A stretch of DNA of 64,000 bases from Rubrobacter aplysinae (GCF_001029505.1 NZ_LEKH01000008.1:62001-126000); one strand, 5' to 3'; counted from the first letter of the stretch, positions 1 through 9,018 are shown. The notes: a model not told the origin generated them from the sequence alone. A program made the numbers and translations.

Positions 1-108
1 GCCAAAGAGGGCCGTGACATCCTGGCGGAGAACACCCCGCAGAACGTCTACACCGAGACGACGATGCTCGACGCGGCCCGGCGGGCCGTCGAGCTGGCGC
101 ACGGTTAA
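1..108 (+). CDS. sucC: Succinyl-CoA synthetase beta subunit, C-terminal end (partial)
   Basis: The window opens inside a frame that reads 35 residues to a TAA stop. The tail begins AKEGRDILAENTP and ends RRAVELAHG, the usual C-terminus of the ADP/GDP-forming succinate-CoA ligase beta chain. This subunit carries the ATP-grasp domain that joins succinate and CoA in the TCA cycle. The assignment leans on sucD, the alpha subunit, starting 54 bp downstream on the same strand, which is the standard operon order. Only the last part of the gene is present, so start and catalytic residues cannot be seen. Confidence 0.85.
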   Translation, partial: AKEGRDILAENTPQNVYTETTMLDAARRAVELAHG

Positions 109-136
109 CGGAACGCGTTAACAGAAACTAGATAAA

Positions 137-162
137 GCCAGAGAAGGCCAGAGGAGGCAGAG
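137..162 (+). repeat. 10-bp tandem repeat containing the sucD ribosome binding site
   Basis: GCCAGAGAAG (137-146) is followed by GCCAGAGGAG (147-156) and a partial third unit GCAGAG that runs into the TTG start codon. The AGGAGG Shine-Dalgarno sequence of sucD lies inside units two and three. Confidence 0.75.
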
Positions 163-1047
163 TTGCCGATACTCGTAGACGAGAACACGCGCCTGGTGGT
201 TCAGGGCATCACCGGCCGGGAGGGCGCGTTCCACACCGGCCGTATGGTCGAGGGCGGCACCCAGGTCGTCGCCGGGGTAACGCCGGGCAAGGGCGGCCAG
301 GAGTCGCAGGGCGTACCGATCTTCAACACCGTGAGCGAGGCCGCCCGCGAGACCGGGGCCAACGCCAGCGTCATCTTCGTGCCGCCCGCCTTCTCGGGGG
401 ATGCGATCTTCGAGGCGCTAGACGCCGGGATACAGACGGTCTGCTGTATCACCGAGGGCGTGCCCGTACAGGATATGCTCCGCGTCTCCGGCTACATCGC
501 GAGCAAGGACGCCACGCTTATCGGGCCAAACTGTCCGGGTGTGATCTCCCCGGAGCAGTCAAACGTCTCCATCATGCCCCAGGACATCTTCAAGCAGGGC
601 AACGTCGGCGTCGTGAGCCGCAGCGGAACGCTTACCTACCAGGTGGTCAATGAGCTGACACAACGCGACATTGGCCAGTCCACGGCGGTCGGCATCGGCG
701 GCGACCCGATCATCGGGACGAACTTCGTCGAGATTCTGGAGAAGTTCGAGGCCGACCCGCAGACCGAGTGCGTGGTCATGATCGGCGAGATCGGGGGCAA
801 CGCCGAGCAGCTCGCCGCCGAGTACATCCAGTCGGAGATGAAGACCCCGGTGGTCGCCTACATCGCGGGCTTCACCGCCCCCGAGGGCAAGACGATGGGC
901 CACGCCGGGGCGATAGTCTCCGGCGGCGACTCCACCGCCGAGGCAAAGAGCGAGGCGCTGAGGCGCTCCGGCATCCAGGCCGCCGAGAATCCCTCCGAGG
1001 TTGCGGAGCTGGTCGCCGACGCCCTCGGAGTCTCCTCGGCCACGTAG
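163..1047 (+). CDS. sucD: Succinyl-CoA synthetase alpha subunit
   Basis: This subunit binds CoA through an N-terminal Rossmann domain and carries the phosphorylated histidine of succinate-CoA ligase, which interconverts succinyl-CoA and succinate with formation of ATP or GTP in the TCA cycle. The 294 residues match the family length. Visible signatures are the CoA-binding GITGREG near residue 16, the GPNCPG loop at 121-126, and the active-site [10 protein letters not shown] with the phosphohistidine at about His247. The start is TTG at 163 behind an AGGAGG site. It follows sucC in an operon that ends at a strong hairpin terminator. Confidence 0.97.
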   Translation: MPILVDENTRLVVQGITGREGAFHTGRMVEGGTQVVAGVTPGKGGQESQGVPIFNTVSEAARETGANASVIFVPPAFSGDAIFEALDAGIQTVCCITEGVPVQDMLRVSGYIASKDATLIGPNCPGVISPEQSNVSIMPQDIFKQGNVGVVSRSGTLTYQVVNELTQRDIGQSTAVGIGGDPIIGTNFVEILEKFEADPQTECVVMIGEIGGNAEQLAAEYIQSEMKTPVVAYIAGFTAPEGKTMGHAGAIVSGGDSTAEAKSEALRRSGIQAAENPSEVAELVADALGVSSAT

Positions 1048-1085
1048 CTCACCAAGCTCATCTAGAGCGAGGCGGGTTTTGTATA

Positions 1086-1128
1086 GAAAGAGGGCGCGTG
1101 TACCGGGCGCGCCCTCTTTCGGCTTTTC
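1086..1128 (+). terminator. Rho-independent-type terminator after sucCD
   Basis: A perfect 13-bp stem (1086-1098 with 1108-1120) with a 9-nt loop is followed by GGCTTTTC. It sits 38 bp after the sucD stop. Confidence 0.85.
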
Positions 1129-1129
1129 G

Positions 1130-1184
1130 CTGTTCCTCGTTGATGCTCACTGTTCCTCGTTGATCGCCCGGGAGAGGCGTATAC
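1130..1184 (+). promoter_or_regulatory. Direct repeats and -10 element upstream of trkA
   Basis: A perfect 15-bp direct repeat CTGTTCCTCGTTGAT occurs at 1130-1144 and 1150-1164, a 20-bp period (two helical turns). It lies just before TATACT at 1179-1184, a plausible -10 box, with no good -35 hexamer. This suggests an activator site in front of the potassium uptake genes. The repeats are seen; the function is inferred. Confidence 0.5.
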
Positions 1185-1251
1185 TATCGGCCTTGTGAGC
1201 TTCGTGGACTATACAGCCGCTTCTCTCGGGTATTTCGGGGAATAGTACGCC

Positions 1252-2589
1252 GTGCGCGTCTTTATAGTCGGGGCGGGAGAGGTCGGGTTCAGCACGGCCC
1301 ACATGCTCTCCCGCGAGGGGCATCAGATCACGATGATCGAGGAGAGCCAGAGCCTCGTGGAGCGGGTCGGGGACCAGCTAGACGCGCTGGTGATCCAGGG
1401 CAACGGCGCGAGCCCGAAGATACTCCGGGAGAATGGCGCGAGCAGGGCGGATCTCCTCATAGCCGTCACCGACTCAGACGAGGTGAACATCACCGCCTGC
1501 GTGGTCGCCAAGACCCAGGGCGTGGAGCGCACCGTCGCCCGGATAAGAAACAACGACTACTACGATACCAGGGACCCGTTCGCCACGGACATACTGGGGA
1601 TAGACTTCGTCATCCACCCCGAACGCGCCGCCGCCGAGGAGATCCGGGAGGCCCTCCGGGTGCCGGGCTCGGTCAACGTCGAGACCTTCGCCGGGCGGAG
1701 TATCGAGGTGGCGGAGGTCGCGATCAAGAGCGACTCACCGGTCGTGGGGCGGGCGATCCGGGAGGTAAAGTTTCCGCAGCGGAGCCTGATCGTGGGCGTC
1801 GTGCGCAAGGGCGACGCCATCGTGCCGAAGGGCGACACCGTGCTACAGGAGGAGGATCACATCTTCCTCATCAGCGAGCGGCGTCACATCCACAAGGTCG
1901 TGGCGGCGGTGACGAAGAACACGCGCAAGATAGACGAGGTGATGATCTTCGGTGGCGGCCGCATCGGGCTGCGTCTGGCGCTGGCGCTGGAGAGCGACGG
2001 CGTCTCCGTAAAGGTCATAGAGAAGGACGCCGAGCGCGCCCGGTACGTCGCGACCCGCTTGCGAAAGGGCCTGGTACTGCACGACGAGGGCGTCTCGCGC
2101 GACTTCCTCTTACAGGAAGGCGTGAACCAGACGGACGCCTTCGTGGCCGCGACCGGCGACGACCGGGCGAACCTGCTAGCGAGCCTGTACGCCCGCCAGC
2201 TCGGGGCGCGCACCACCGTCTCCATAAACAGCCGCGCCGAGTTCTCGCCGCTCTCGGAGGCGCTCGGGGTGGACGTGCCCATCGCCCCGAGGCTCCTGAC
2301 GGCGGGCGCTATTCTGCGCTTCGTGCGCGAGGGCGACGTGGTCGCGGTAACGCTGCTGGAGACCGGGGCCGAGATGATCGAGCTCAGGGTCCCGGACAGG
2401 TGCCGGGTAGCGGGCCGGCAGCTCGCCCAGATCCGCTTCCCTCCAGGCGTGATAGCGGGCGCGATTCTCCGCAACGGCGAGGTGATAATTCCGGGCGGCG
2501 AGGACGTGCTGATGCCGGGCGACGACGTGGTGGTCTTTACCGTAGAAGCCGCGGTGGACGAGGTAGAGAGGCTCTTTTCCCCTTCGTAG
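1252..2589 (+). CDS. trkA: Trk potassium uptake regulatory subunit TrkA
   Basis: This is the cytosolic, nucleotide-binding gating ring of a Trk/Ktr K+ uptake system. The 445 residues hold two RCK units: an NAD-binding Rossmann fold starting MRVFIVGAGEVG, a TrkA_C domain around residues 140-225, then a second Rossmann fold (FGGGRIG, about residue 230) and a second TrkA_C ending near 440. This full-length tandem form is the usual TrkA architecture. Start is GTG at 1252. It is followed 9 bp later by trkH, the membrane partner, so the two are surely co-transcribed. RCK_C domains can bind c-di-AMP in some bacteria; nothing here proves that. Confidence 0.95.
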   Translation: MRVFIVGAGEVGFSTAHMLSREGHQITMIEESQSLVERVGDQLDALVIQGNGASPKILRENGASRADLLIAVTDSDEVNITACVVAKTQGVERTVARIRNNDYYDTRDPFATDILGIDFVIHPERAAAEEIREALRVPGSVNVETFAGRSIEVAEVAIKSDSPVVGRAIREVKFPQRSLIVGVVRKGDAIVPKGDTVLQEEDHIFLISERRHIHKVVAAVTKNTRKIDEVMIFGGGRIGLRLALALESDGVSVKVIEKDAERARYVATRLRKGLVLHDEGVSRDFLLQEGVNQTDAFVAATGDDRANLLASLYARQLGARTTVSINSRAEFSPLSEALGVDVPIAPRLLTAGAILRFVREGDVVAVTLLETGAEMIELRVPDRCRVAGRQLAQIRFPPGVIAGAILRNGEVIIPGGEDVLMPGDDVVVFTVEAAVDEVERLFSPS

Positions 2590-2598
2590 GGGGAGCCC

Positions 2599-4047
2599 AT
2601 GCATCCCCGCCTCATAGCCAGCGCCGTGGGGATAGTCGTCGCGTCCGGCGGGACCGTGATGCTGGTGCCCGCCCTCTACGCCCTGCTCACGGGCGGCTCC
2701 GTACTGATCCTGCTGGTCCCCGCCCTGGCGGCGGTCACGATAGGGATCGCCACCTTCGCCGTCCTCCGGCCCCGGTCGCGGGCAATGTACACCTCGATCC
2801 GGGACGTGTTCCTGATCGTGGTCCTGAGCTGGTTCGGGGTGGCGATGGTCGGGACACTGCCTTACATCCTGTCCGGGACCCTGAGCCCGGTCGAGGCCTA
2901 CTTCGAAGCCATGGCGGGCTTCACGACCACCGGGGCCTCGAATCTCGTTCAGATCGAGGAGGTCGAGCCCGCGCTGCTCCTGTGGCGGAGCCTCACCCAG
3001 TGGACCGGCGGCATCGGTATCGTCTTGCTGTTCGTCGCGGTCGGGCCGCTCGTGGGCTTCGGGTCGAGCCAACTCTACTCCGCGGAGATGCCGGACCCGG
3101 TCGGGGAGCGGATCACCCCGCGGATTCGGGACACCGCAAAGGGTCTGGCCTACATATATCTGGTCCTGACCGCGGGCGGGGTCGCCGCGCTCTGGGTAGC
3201 GGGTATGGGGCTCTTCGACGCCCTGAATCATTCCCTCACGACCGTCGCGACGGGAGGCTACTCCACCCGCTCGGAGGGCATAGGAGCATTCGACTCCGTG
3301 CTCGTCGAGCTCGCGATAACGGGCGGCATGCTGCTCTCGGGTTCGAGCTTCGTGGTCTACTTTCTGGCCGCGCAGGGCCGGCTGCGGCGGGTGGCGGGAA
3401 ACCGGGAGATAATCGCCTACTTCACGTTCTTCGTCGTGGGCGCGGTGGTGGTGGGCACCGGGCTCCTGACCAACAACGAGCGCGACACCTTCGGCGCGGC
3501 GGCGCTCGACGCAGTCTTCCACAGCGCAAGCCTGCTAACGGGCACGGGGTACGCAACCGCCGACTGGGGTAGCTGGGACCCGCTCTCGGCGAGCGTGCTG
3601 ATGGTCCTGATGGCCATAGGAGGCTGCGCCGGCTCGACGAGCGGCGGGATCAAGGTGGTGCGCGTAATCCTGCTGGCCCGGCACGCCGCCCAGGAGGTGT
3701 TCCGCATCATCCACCCCCGGGCCGTTACCCCGCTGCGCCTCGGCCAGCAGGTGATCCCGGAGCGGCTACGCACGGCGTTCCTCGGGTTCTTCTTCCTGTA
3801 CGCCCTGACCCTGGTGATCGGCACGATCCTGATCTCACCCTACGTGCCCACGTCCGGGCAGGCATTCGGGGCGGTCTTCGCGTGCCTGAACATCACCGGC
3901 ACGGCGCTCGGACCCGTCGGGGACACCGCGTTCTACGTCGGGCTCCCGGCGGTCGCGAAGGTCGAGCTGACCATCTTCATGCTGCTCGGCAGGCTGGAGC
4001 TCTTCACCTTGCTCGTCGTGCTTACCCCGGCCTTCTGGCGGCGCTAG
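2599..4047 (+). CDS. trkH: Trk potassium uptake channel subunit TrkH
   Basis: This integral membrane subunit forms the K+ translocation path gated by TrkA. The 482 residues are strongly hydrophobic, with four pseudo-repeats each containing a pore loop. Selectivity-type motifs are FTTTGAS (about residue 112), TTVATGGYSTR (about 214), SASLLTGTGYATADW (about 309) and NITGTALGPVG (about 430). ATG start at 2599 lies just behind GGGGAG. It converges on the ggt gene with a 10-bp gap. Confidence 0.95.
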   Translation: MHPRLIASAVGIVVASGGTVMLVPALYALLTGGSVLILLVPALAAVTIGIATFAVLRPRSRAMYTSIRDVFLIVVLSWFGVAMVGTLPYILSGTLSPVEAYFEAMAGFTTTGASNLVQIEEVEPALLLWRSLTQWTGGIGIVLLFVAVGPLVGFGSSQLYSAEMPDPVGERITPRIRDTAKGLAYIYLVLTAGGVAALWVAGMGLFDALNHSLTTVATGGYSTRSEGIGAFDSVLVELAITGGMLLSGSSFVVYFLAAQGRLRRVAGNREIIAYFTFFVVGAVVVGTGLLTNNERDTFGAAALDAVFHSASLLTGTGYATADWGSWDPLSASVLMVLMAIGGCAGSTSGGIKVVRVILLARHAAQEVFRIIHPRAVTPLRLGQQVIPERLRTAFLGFFFLYALTLVIGTILISPYVPTSGQAFGAVFACLNITGTALGPVGDTAFYVGLPAVAKVELTIFMLLGRLELFTLLVVLTPAFWRR

Positions 4048-4057
4048 ATTTCCGGGC

Positions 4058-5659
4058 TCAGACGAAAGCCGTACCGCCGCTGCGACGGGGGTCGGCGGCG
4101 GCCTCGATCTCGCCCTCGGGGGTAAGCCGCACGGCGTTCACGCCGCCGAAGTACATGTCGGGGCCGTCGTAGGACAGGATACGGTCGTACCCGGCGGTCG
4201 CGGAGGCTGCGCGGGAGCCGGCCTCGTACGCGAGGAGGCTACCCTCCGGCAGATCCTCGGCGTGAAAGCGTGGCGCCCGCACAGCCTCGGCCAGCGGCAA
4301 ATCGTGATCCAGGACTCCGACCAGCGTCTGGAGTATGGCGGTGGGGATACGCGATGCGCCGGGTGAGCCGAGGGCGACGATGCCGCCCGCCTCCGAGGAA
4401 ACGACGGTCGGGCTCATGCTGGATATAAGCCTCTCGCCCGGCGAAAGTGCGTGGAAGCCGCGCGGGTTCAGCTCCGGCTCTCCGAGCGTGTTGCCCATCG
4501 GGATGCCGGTTCCGGGCACCACTAGCCCCGAGCCATAGCCCATGCTCTGGGTTATGGAGACGGCGAGGCCGCTCTCGTCAACGCAGGAGAGGTGCGTGGT
4601 GTGCGGCGAGCCGAAGCCCTCCGATATCTTTCGGCGCTGGGCCTCGGCGTATTCCTCGCCGGTCAGCCGCCCGGCGACGCGGAGGTTCTCCGCGCCGTCG
4701 GTGTACGCCGTGGCCCGATCCGCGAGGGCGAGCCGCATGGCCCCGGCCACGAGCGCGGCGTAGTCCTCGTCGGGGAGGGTGGAGATCTCCTGCCCCGAGA
4801 GCACCCGCAGCATCTGGGCCAGCGTCGGCCCTCCGGCGGACGGCGGTCCGTTGGTGTGGATCTCACCGCGCCCGTACCCGACGGTCAGGGGCTCGCGGAC
4901 GACGGCCTCGTACTCTTCGAGATCCCTCTGGGTGATGATGCCGCCCATCCCGAGGACGTACTCCGACACGCGCCGCCCGAGCTCGCCCCGGTACAGGTAG
5001 TCCGCCCCCCTCTCGCCCACCGCTTCGAGCGTCCGGGCGAGCTCCGGGAAGCGCACCTCCTCGCCCTCACGGTACACCCGCTCGCCGCCGTCACTACCGG
5101 AATCCCGGGTGTAGAAGGTCCTGCGGGTCTCATCCGTAAGCCGCAGCACCTCCTCGGCAACCACGAGCCACAGGGCGCTCGTCCTGCACAGGTAGAACCC
5201 CTCACGGGCGAGCCGGGTCGCGGGCGCGAGCGTCTCCCTCAGAGTGAGCCTGCCGTGGCGCCGTAGCAGCGTCTCCCAGCCCCGCAGGGCCCCCGGCACG
5301 GCGCAGGAGGCGGCGCCGACGGTGGATCTTATCCCGGCGCCGTACTTCAGGATCTTTGTCTCCGCCCAGCCGCCCGAACCGAACCTCTCCTGCGGCAGCC
5401 CCTTGCCGGGCATCGCGTCGTAGTAGTCTACGAGCTCCGCTCTTTTCCCAACGCCGCCCGGCGGGCGGACCAACGCGAACCCGCCGCCGCCGATGGAGCT
5501 CATCAGGGGCTCGGTCACGCCTACGGCGGCTGCGGCGGCAACGGCGGCGTCGGCTGCGTTGCCCCCGGCGTGGTAGATCTCGGTGGCTGCCCCGGCGGCG
5601 TACGGGGTGCCCGCCGCGGCGGCGAAGCGTGTTGCGCCCACTGTCTCGTTGTCTTCCAT
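4058..5659 (-). CDS. ggt: Gamma-glutamyltransferase (autoprocessed Ntn-hydrolase)
   Basis: This family hydrolyses or transfers the gamma-glutamyl group of glutathione and related amides. The 533 residues are normal for the proenzyme. The N-terminal GGNAADAAVAAAAAVGVTEP and the processing-site sequence SPHTTHLSCVDESG are diagnostic; the nucleophile exposed by self-cleavage would be Thr354. The small subunit carries the oxyanion-type GSPGASRIPTA stretch. No signal peptide is visible, so it may act in the cytoplasm. Mycothiol, not glutathione, is the usual thiol in actinobacteria, so the substrate may be another gamma-glutamyl compound (inference). It is divergent from the pncB-type gene. Confidence 0.93.
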   Translation of the reverse strand: MEDNETVGATRFAAAAGTPYAAGAATEIYHAGGNAADAAVAAAAAVGVTEPLMSSIGGGGFALVRPPGGVGKRAELVDYYDAMPGKGLPQERFGSGGWAETKILKYGAGIRSTVGAASCAVPGALRGWETLLRRHGRLTLRETLAPATRLAREGFYLCRTSALWLVVAEEVLRLTDETRRTFYTRDSGSDGGERVYREGEEVRFPELARTLEAVGERGADYLYRGELGRRVSEYVLGMGGIITQRDLEEYEAVVREPLTVGYGRGEIHTNGPPSAGGPTLAQMLRVLSGQEISTLPDEDYAALVAGAMRLALADRATAYTDGAENLRVAGRLTGEEYAEAQRRKISEGFGSPHTTHLSCVDESGLAVSITQSMGYGSGLVVPGTGIPMGNTLGEPELNPRGFHALSPGERLISSMSPTVVSSEAGGIVALGSPGASRIPTAILQTLVGVLDHDLPLAEAVRAPRFHAEDLPEGSLLAYEAGSRAASATAGYDRILSYDGPDMYFGGVNAVRLTPEGEIEAAADPRRSGGTAFV

Positions 5660-5721
5660 AGTTGGCTATCATACCCACAGCCGGAGGCACACGCCCGGCG
5701 TTTAACCGAGAAGGAGCCAGA

Positions 5722-6900
5722 TTGCCGACAGAGGATGCCGGACAGACGCCGCGACCGCGCTTCAACACCGCCTCCGACGAGGAGATAATGGAGGGTAACG
5801 TCGCGGACGTGTACTTTCACCGCACGATGGAGGTGCTCGGGTCCCGGGGACTTGCGGACGTGGAGACCCACGCCGAGGTAAGCCTCAAGACCAGCGACCC
5901 CGACGCCTGGTTCGTGCTCGCCGGCCTCGACGAGGTGGCGCGGCTTTTCGAGGATGAGGACGAGGTGGAAGTCCGGGCCGCGCCGGAGGGCACCGTCTGC
6001 CGGCCCTACGAGCCCGTCCTGACCCTCTCCGGTCCCTACGGAGCCTTCGCCGAGCACGAGACGGCGATCCTGGGCTTTCTGTGCCAGGCCTCGGGGGTGG
6101 CGACCGGCGCGGCCCGCTGCAAGCTCGCCGCCGGAGACCGCCCGGTGACCTCCTTCGGGGCGCGCCGGATGCACCCCGCGATCACGCCCATGATCGAGCG
6201 CGCCGCCTATCTCGGCGGCTGCGACGGGGTGGCCGTGGACCTCGCCGCCAGACGTCTGGGCATCCCCGCGACCGGCACCGTACCGCACGCGCTCGCCCTC
6301 GTCCTGGGCTCGACCGCCGAGGCCGCCCGGGCCTTCGACGAGGCGATACACGCCTCCGTGGCGCGCACCATCCTCATAGACACCTACGACGACGAGAAGT
6401 TCGGCGCGCTGATAGCCGCCGACGCCATACCGGACTCCATCTCCGCCGTGCGCCTGGACACGCCGGGCAACCGCCGGGGAGACTTCCGGGACCTGATGCA
6501 GGAGGTGCGCTGGGAGCTCGACCGCCACGGCTACGGCCACGTCGGCATGTTCGCCTCCGGCGGCATCGGCGTGGACGACATCCTCCACCTGAATCCGATC
6601 TGCGACGCCTACGGGGTCGGCGGCGCGATAGCCTCCGCGCCGATGGTCGACTACTCCCTGGACATCGTCGAGGTCGCCGGCGAGGATCGCTCCAAGCGCG
6701 GCAAGCGCGGCGGCCGCAAGCGGCTACTAAACATGCCGGACGGCTCCCGCAGAACGGTGCCCGCGGCCACGGACGTCCCGGAGGCCGCCACGGACCTGCT
6801 AACCCCGCTCGGAGAGCTGTACCCGAGCCGGGAGACCTCGGTGGAAACACAGCGCGACAGGGTGCTCTCCCAGCTCGCCACGGGCGAGTACACCCTGTAA
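5722..6900 (+). CDS. pncB: Nicotinate phosphoribosyltransferase
   Basis: The enzyme joins nicotinate to PRPP to form nicotinate mononucleotide, the entry step of NAD salvage. The 392-residue form belongs to the compact archaeal/actinobacterial branch: an N-terminal phosphoribosyltransferase-like segment, then the hallmark FGARRMHPAI (about residue 153), and a TIM-barrel core with ASGGIGVDDI and a late VGGAIASAP phosphate-binding loop. An upstream ATG at 5662 is in frame, but TTG at 5722 has AAGGAG (5711-5716) five bases before it and leaves a 62-bp divergent promoter region with ggt, so TTG is preferred. Confidence 0.92.
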   Translation: MPTEDAGQTPRPRFNTASDEEIMEGNVADVYFHRTMEVLGSRGLADVETHAEVSLKTSDPDAWFVLAGLDEVARLFEDEDEVEVRAAPEGTVCRPYEPVLTLSGPYGAFAEHETAILGFLCQASGVATGAARCKLAAGDRPVTSFGARRMHPAITPMIERAAYLGGCDGVAVDLAARRLGIPATGTVPHALALVLGSTAEAARAFDEAIHASVARTILIDTYDDEKFGALIAADAIPDSISAVRLDTPGNRRGDFRDLMQEVRWELDRHGYGHVGMFASGGIGVDDILHLNPICDAYGVGGAIASAPMVDYSLDIVEVAGEDRSKRGKRGGRKRLLNMPDGSRRTVPAATDVPEAATDLLTPLGELYPSRETSVETQRDRVLSQLATGEYTL

Positions 6901-6947
6901 GCGGAGATCACAGTGGGCCTTGTGCCGTTCTCCGGCCGAGCCGAGGA

Positions 6948-7556
6948 TCACGCGCCGCCAGTGTGGATCACGAGATAGTACCCACACTCTCCTTCGCCCG
7001 CGTTATCGAAGCGGTGCGGCACGTCGGCCTCGAAGTAGACCGCGTCTCCCGCTTCGAGCACGTGCTCCTCGCCGCCGAGCACCGCCCTCAACCGTCCCCG
7101 CTCGACCACGACGTGCTCCTCGACCCCTTTGCGGTGCGGCGGGAACTCACCGGAGGTCGAGCCCACCGGTATCACGTTGTACACGAGCTCTACGCCGCTC
7201 CCGGCGGTGCTCGGTGAGATCGCCTGCCGCTCGAACCCCGTCTGCGGGTCGCGCATTACCCGCCTCCCCCCACGTGGGATCACGACCACGGCCCCACGCT
7301 CTTCCGTCTCTATGAGCCGTGTCAGGGTAACGCCCAGCCCCTCGGCGACCCGGGCCGCCACCACGAGCGTCGGGTTCTTCTCGCCTCGCTCCAGCTTGGA
7401 TAACATGGCCCGGCTTACCCCGGCCCTCTCCGCGAGCCCGTCCAGGGTAAGCCCGGCCTCCCGCCGCAGGGCCTTTACCCTCCCCCCGAGCCTCTCGGAG
7501 GACACGGCCTCCGCCGCCCCGCCGCTCACTGCACCGCTTGTAGTCTCTTCCTGCAT
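6948..7556 (-). CDS. XRE-family HTH regulator with C-terminal cupin domain
   Basis: A one-component repressor of the XRE-cupin type, 202 residues. The N-terminal HTH reads VKALRREAGLTLDGLAERAGVSRAMLSKLERGEKNPTL-like at about residues 26-65. The C-terminal cupin (about 125-200) has the hallmarks GEFPPHRKGVEEHVVV and ALEAGDAVYFEADVPH-type spacing. Family members bind small molecules in the cupin barrel. It is transcribed away from the lactate-permease-like gene with 20 bp between start codons, so it very likely controls that transporter and itself. There is no Shine-Dalgarno site before its ATG; a TAGAAT box 12 nt upstream suggests a nearly leaderless message. Confidence 0.93.
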   Translation of the reverse strand: MQEETTSGAVSGGAAEAVSSERLGGRVKALRREAGLTLDGLAERAGVSRAMLSKLERGEKNPTLVVAARVAEGLGVTLTRLIETEERGAVVVIPRGGRRVMRDPQTGFERQAISPSTAGSGVELVYNVIPVGSTSGEFPPHRKGVEEHVVVERGRLRAVLGGEEHVLEAGDAVYFEADVPHRFDNAGEGECGYYLVIHTGGA

Positions 7557-7560
7557 TTGG

Positions 7561-7574
7561 TAGAAGTTATTCTA
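7561..7574. promoter_or_regulatory. Perfect inverted repeat between regulator and permease starts
   Basis: TAGAA-GTTA-TTCTA fills most of the 20-bp gap between the ATG codons of the XRE-cupin gene and the permease. A related half, TGGTAGATATTCT, overlaps the permease start. It is placed as an operator that would block both promoters. Confidence 0.6.
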
Positions 7575-7576
7575 TC

Positions 7577-9010
7577 ATGGTAGATATTCTCCGGCTATCT
7601 GTTGCGGCCGCGCCTTTCGTGGTGGCGGGCGTCGTTCTCGTCGGGCTGCGGCGCTCGGCCACGCTCTCCGGCGTCGCGACGCTGGCGGCGGCGGTTCTGG
7701 CGGCGTTGGCCGGGGTGTATCTGTGGTCCGGGCCGGGGGGCGGCGAGTTCCTCCGGGCGATGGTCGGGGCTCTCGCCGACGGGGGGTACACGTCTATGCG
7801 GGTACTGTACGTGCTCTTTGGCGGGTTGCTGCTCTACAACCTGCTCCGCGCGGGCGGGGCCGTGGACGAGGTCTCGCGGTATCTGGGGAGGCTGGAGCCG
7901 GACGGGGTGCGGCTGGCGGTGCTGGTGGTGGTCGGGGTCGGGCCTTTTTTCGAGTCGGTCACCGGCTTCGGGGTCGCGGTGGTTATCAGCGCCCCGATAC
8001 TGCTGGCGGCCGGGTTTTCGCCGTTGCGGGCGGCGGTGCTCGCGAGCTGGGGGCAGTGCGCCGTGCCCTGGGGCGCGCTCGGGGTGGGGACCGTGATCGG
8101 GGCGGATCTCGCGGGGATGACCTTCGGGGAGCTATCCGACGCGAGCGCGTTCCTGAGCCTGCCGCTGTTCGTGGTCTTCGCCGTCTCGGCGGCCCTGCTC
8201 GCGGGCGGTAAAGGCGGGCTGCGCCGGGCGTGGCCCGAGGCGGCGGTGCTCGGAGGCGTGGCGGGGGTCGCCACGCTGGTCAACAGCCTTTTTCTCGTGC
8301 CGGAGCTCTCCGGCGCGGCCGGGGGAATCTGCGCCGCCGCCTTGTTCGTGGCCCGGCGGCGGGCCAGGCTCACGGGCGTCGCGCCGCCGGTCCGGCCGCT
8401 CCTGCCCTACGCTCTGCTGGTCGCGCTGCTCGCGGCGGTTAGCGCCGGTCCCGCAGCAGGGTACCTGGAGCGGATGGGGCCCGTACTCGCCGGGCCCGGG
8501 ACCCCGCTCATACTCTCCGGGGCGTTCGCCGCAATGCTGCTGGGTGTTGGCCCGGATCGGGCGCTACGGGCGCTGAGGGGCACCCTGGTGCAGTGGCTGC
8601 CGACGGCGGGAGCGGTGCTGACCTTCGTTCTGGCCGGTCAGGTGGTCGCCGCCTCCGGGGCGGCGGGAGTGCTGGCCTCGGGCGCGGCCTCGCTGGGCCC
8701 GTTGTATCCGCTCGCGGCCCCGGTGTTCGGGGCGCTCGGCGGGGCTTTAGCCGGATCGAACGCCGCCTCGAACGCGCTCTTCATGCCTCTGCAGGCGGAG
8801 TCGGCCCGCGCCCTCGGAGAGCCGGTCGGGCTCGTGGCCGCCGTGCAGAACGTCGCGGGGAGTCAGGCGAGCATGCTGGCGCCCCAGCGCGTCGTGCTGG
8901 CCGCCACGGCAACGGGACTGGTAGGTCGGGAGGGTGAGATCGTACGCTCCGCCCTGCCGCCGGTGACCGTCTGCGTCGGGATACTGGCTATTCTGGGGCT
9001 CGTGACGTAG
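7577..9010 (+). CDS. lldP: L-lactate permease (LctP/LldP family)
   Basis: A multi-spanning proton-coupled uptake protein for lactate or a similar 2-hydroxy acid (glycolate). The 477 residues are nearly all hydrophobic. The family landmarks are VGPFFESVTGFGVAVVISAPIL (about residues 116-137), the SWGQCAVPWGALGVGT segment, and GALAGSNAASNALFMPLQ with VQNVAGSQASMLAPQRVVLA near the C-terminus. It is somewhat shorter than Escherichia coli LldP, mainly at the N-terminus. The divergent XRE-cupin gene is the likely regulator. No lactate dehydrogenase lies nearby, so the exact substrate is not fixed. Confidence 0.9.
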   Translation: MVDILRLSVAAAPFVVAGVVLVGLRRSATLSGVATLAAAVLAALAGVYLWSGPGGGEFLRAMVGALADGGYTSMRVLYVLFGGLLLYNLLRAGGAVDEVSRYLGRLEPDGVRLAVLVVVGVGPFFESVTGFGVAVVISAPILLAAGFSPLRAAVLASWGQCAVPWGALGVGTVIGADLAGMTFGELSDASAFLSLPLFVVFAVSAALLAGGKGGLRRAWPEAAVLGGVAGVATLVNSLFLVPELSGAAGGICAAALFVARRRARLTGVAPPVRPLLPYALLVALLAAVSAGPAAGYLERMGPVLAGPGTPLILSGAFAAMLLGVGPDRALRALRGTLVQWLPTAGAVLTFVLAGQVVAASGAAGVLASGAASLGPLYPLAAPVFGALGGALAGSNAASNALFMPLQAESARALGEPVGLVAAVQNVAGSQASMLAPQRVVLAATATGLVGREGEIVRSALPPVTVCVGILAILGLVT

Positions 9011-9018
9011 CCGCGGGG

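Noticed and set aside
2176-3522. A 448-codon open frame opposite trkA-trkH
   Set aside because: It is antisense to two well-supported genes and has an Arg/Pro/Gly/His-rich composition, a known effect of high GC at third positions.
2400-3572. A 390-codon frame overlapping the trkA end and most of trkH
   Set aside because: Wrong frame over a clear TrkH; composition is Arg/Gly-rich and no family motif is seen.
5521-6588. A 355-codon minus frame across the ggt-pncB divergence
   Set aside because: Opposes pncB and overlaps ggt; no ribosome site or family motif.
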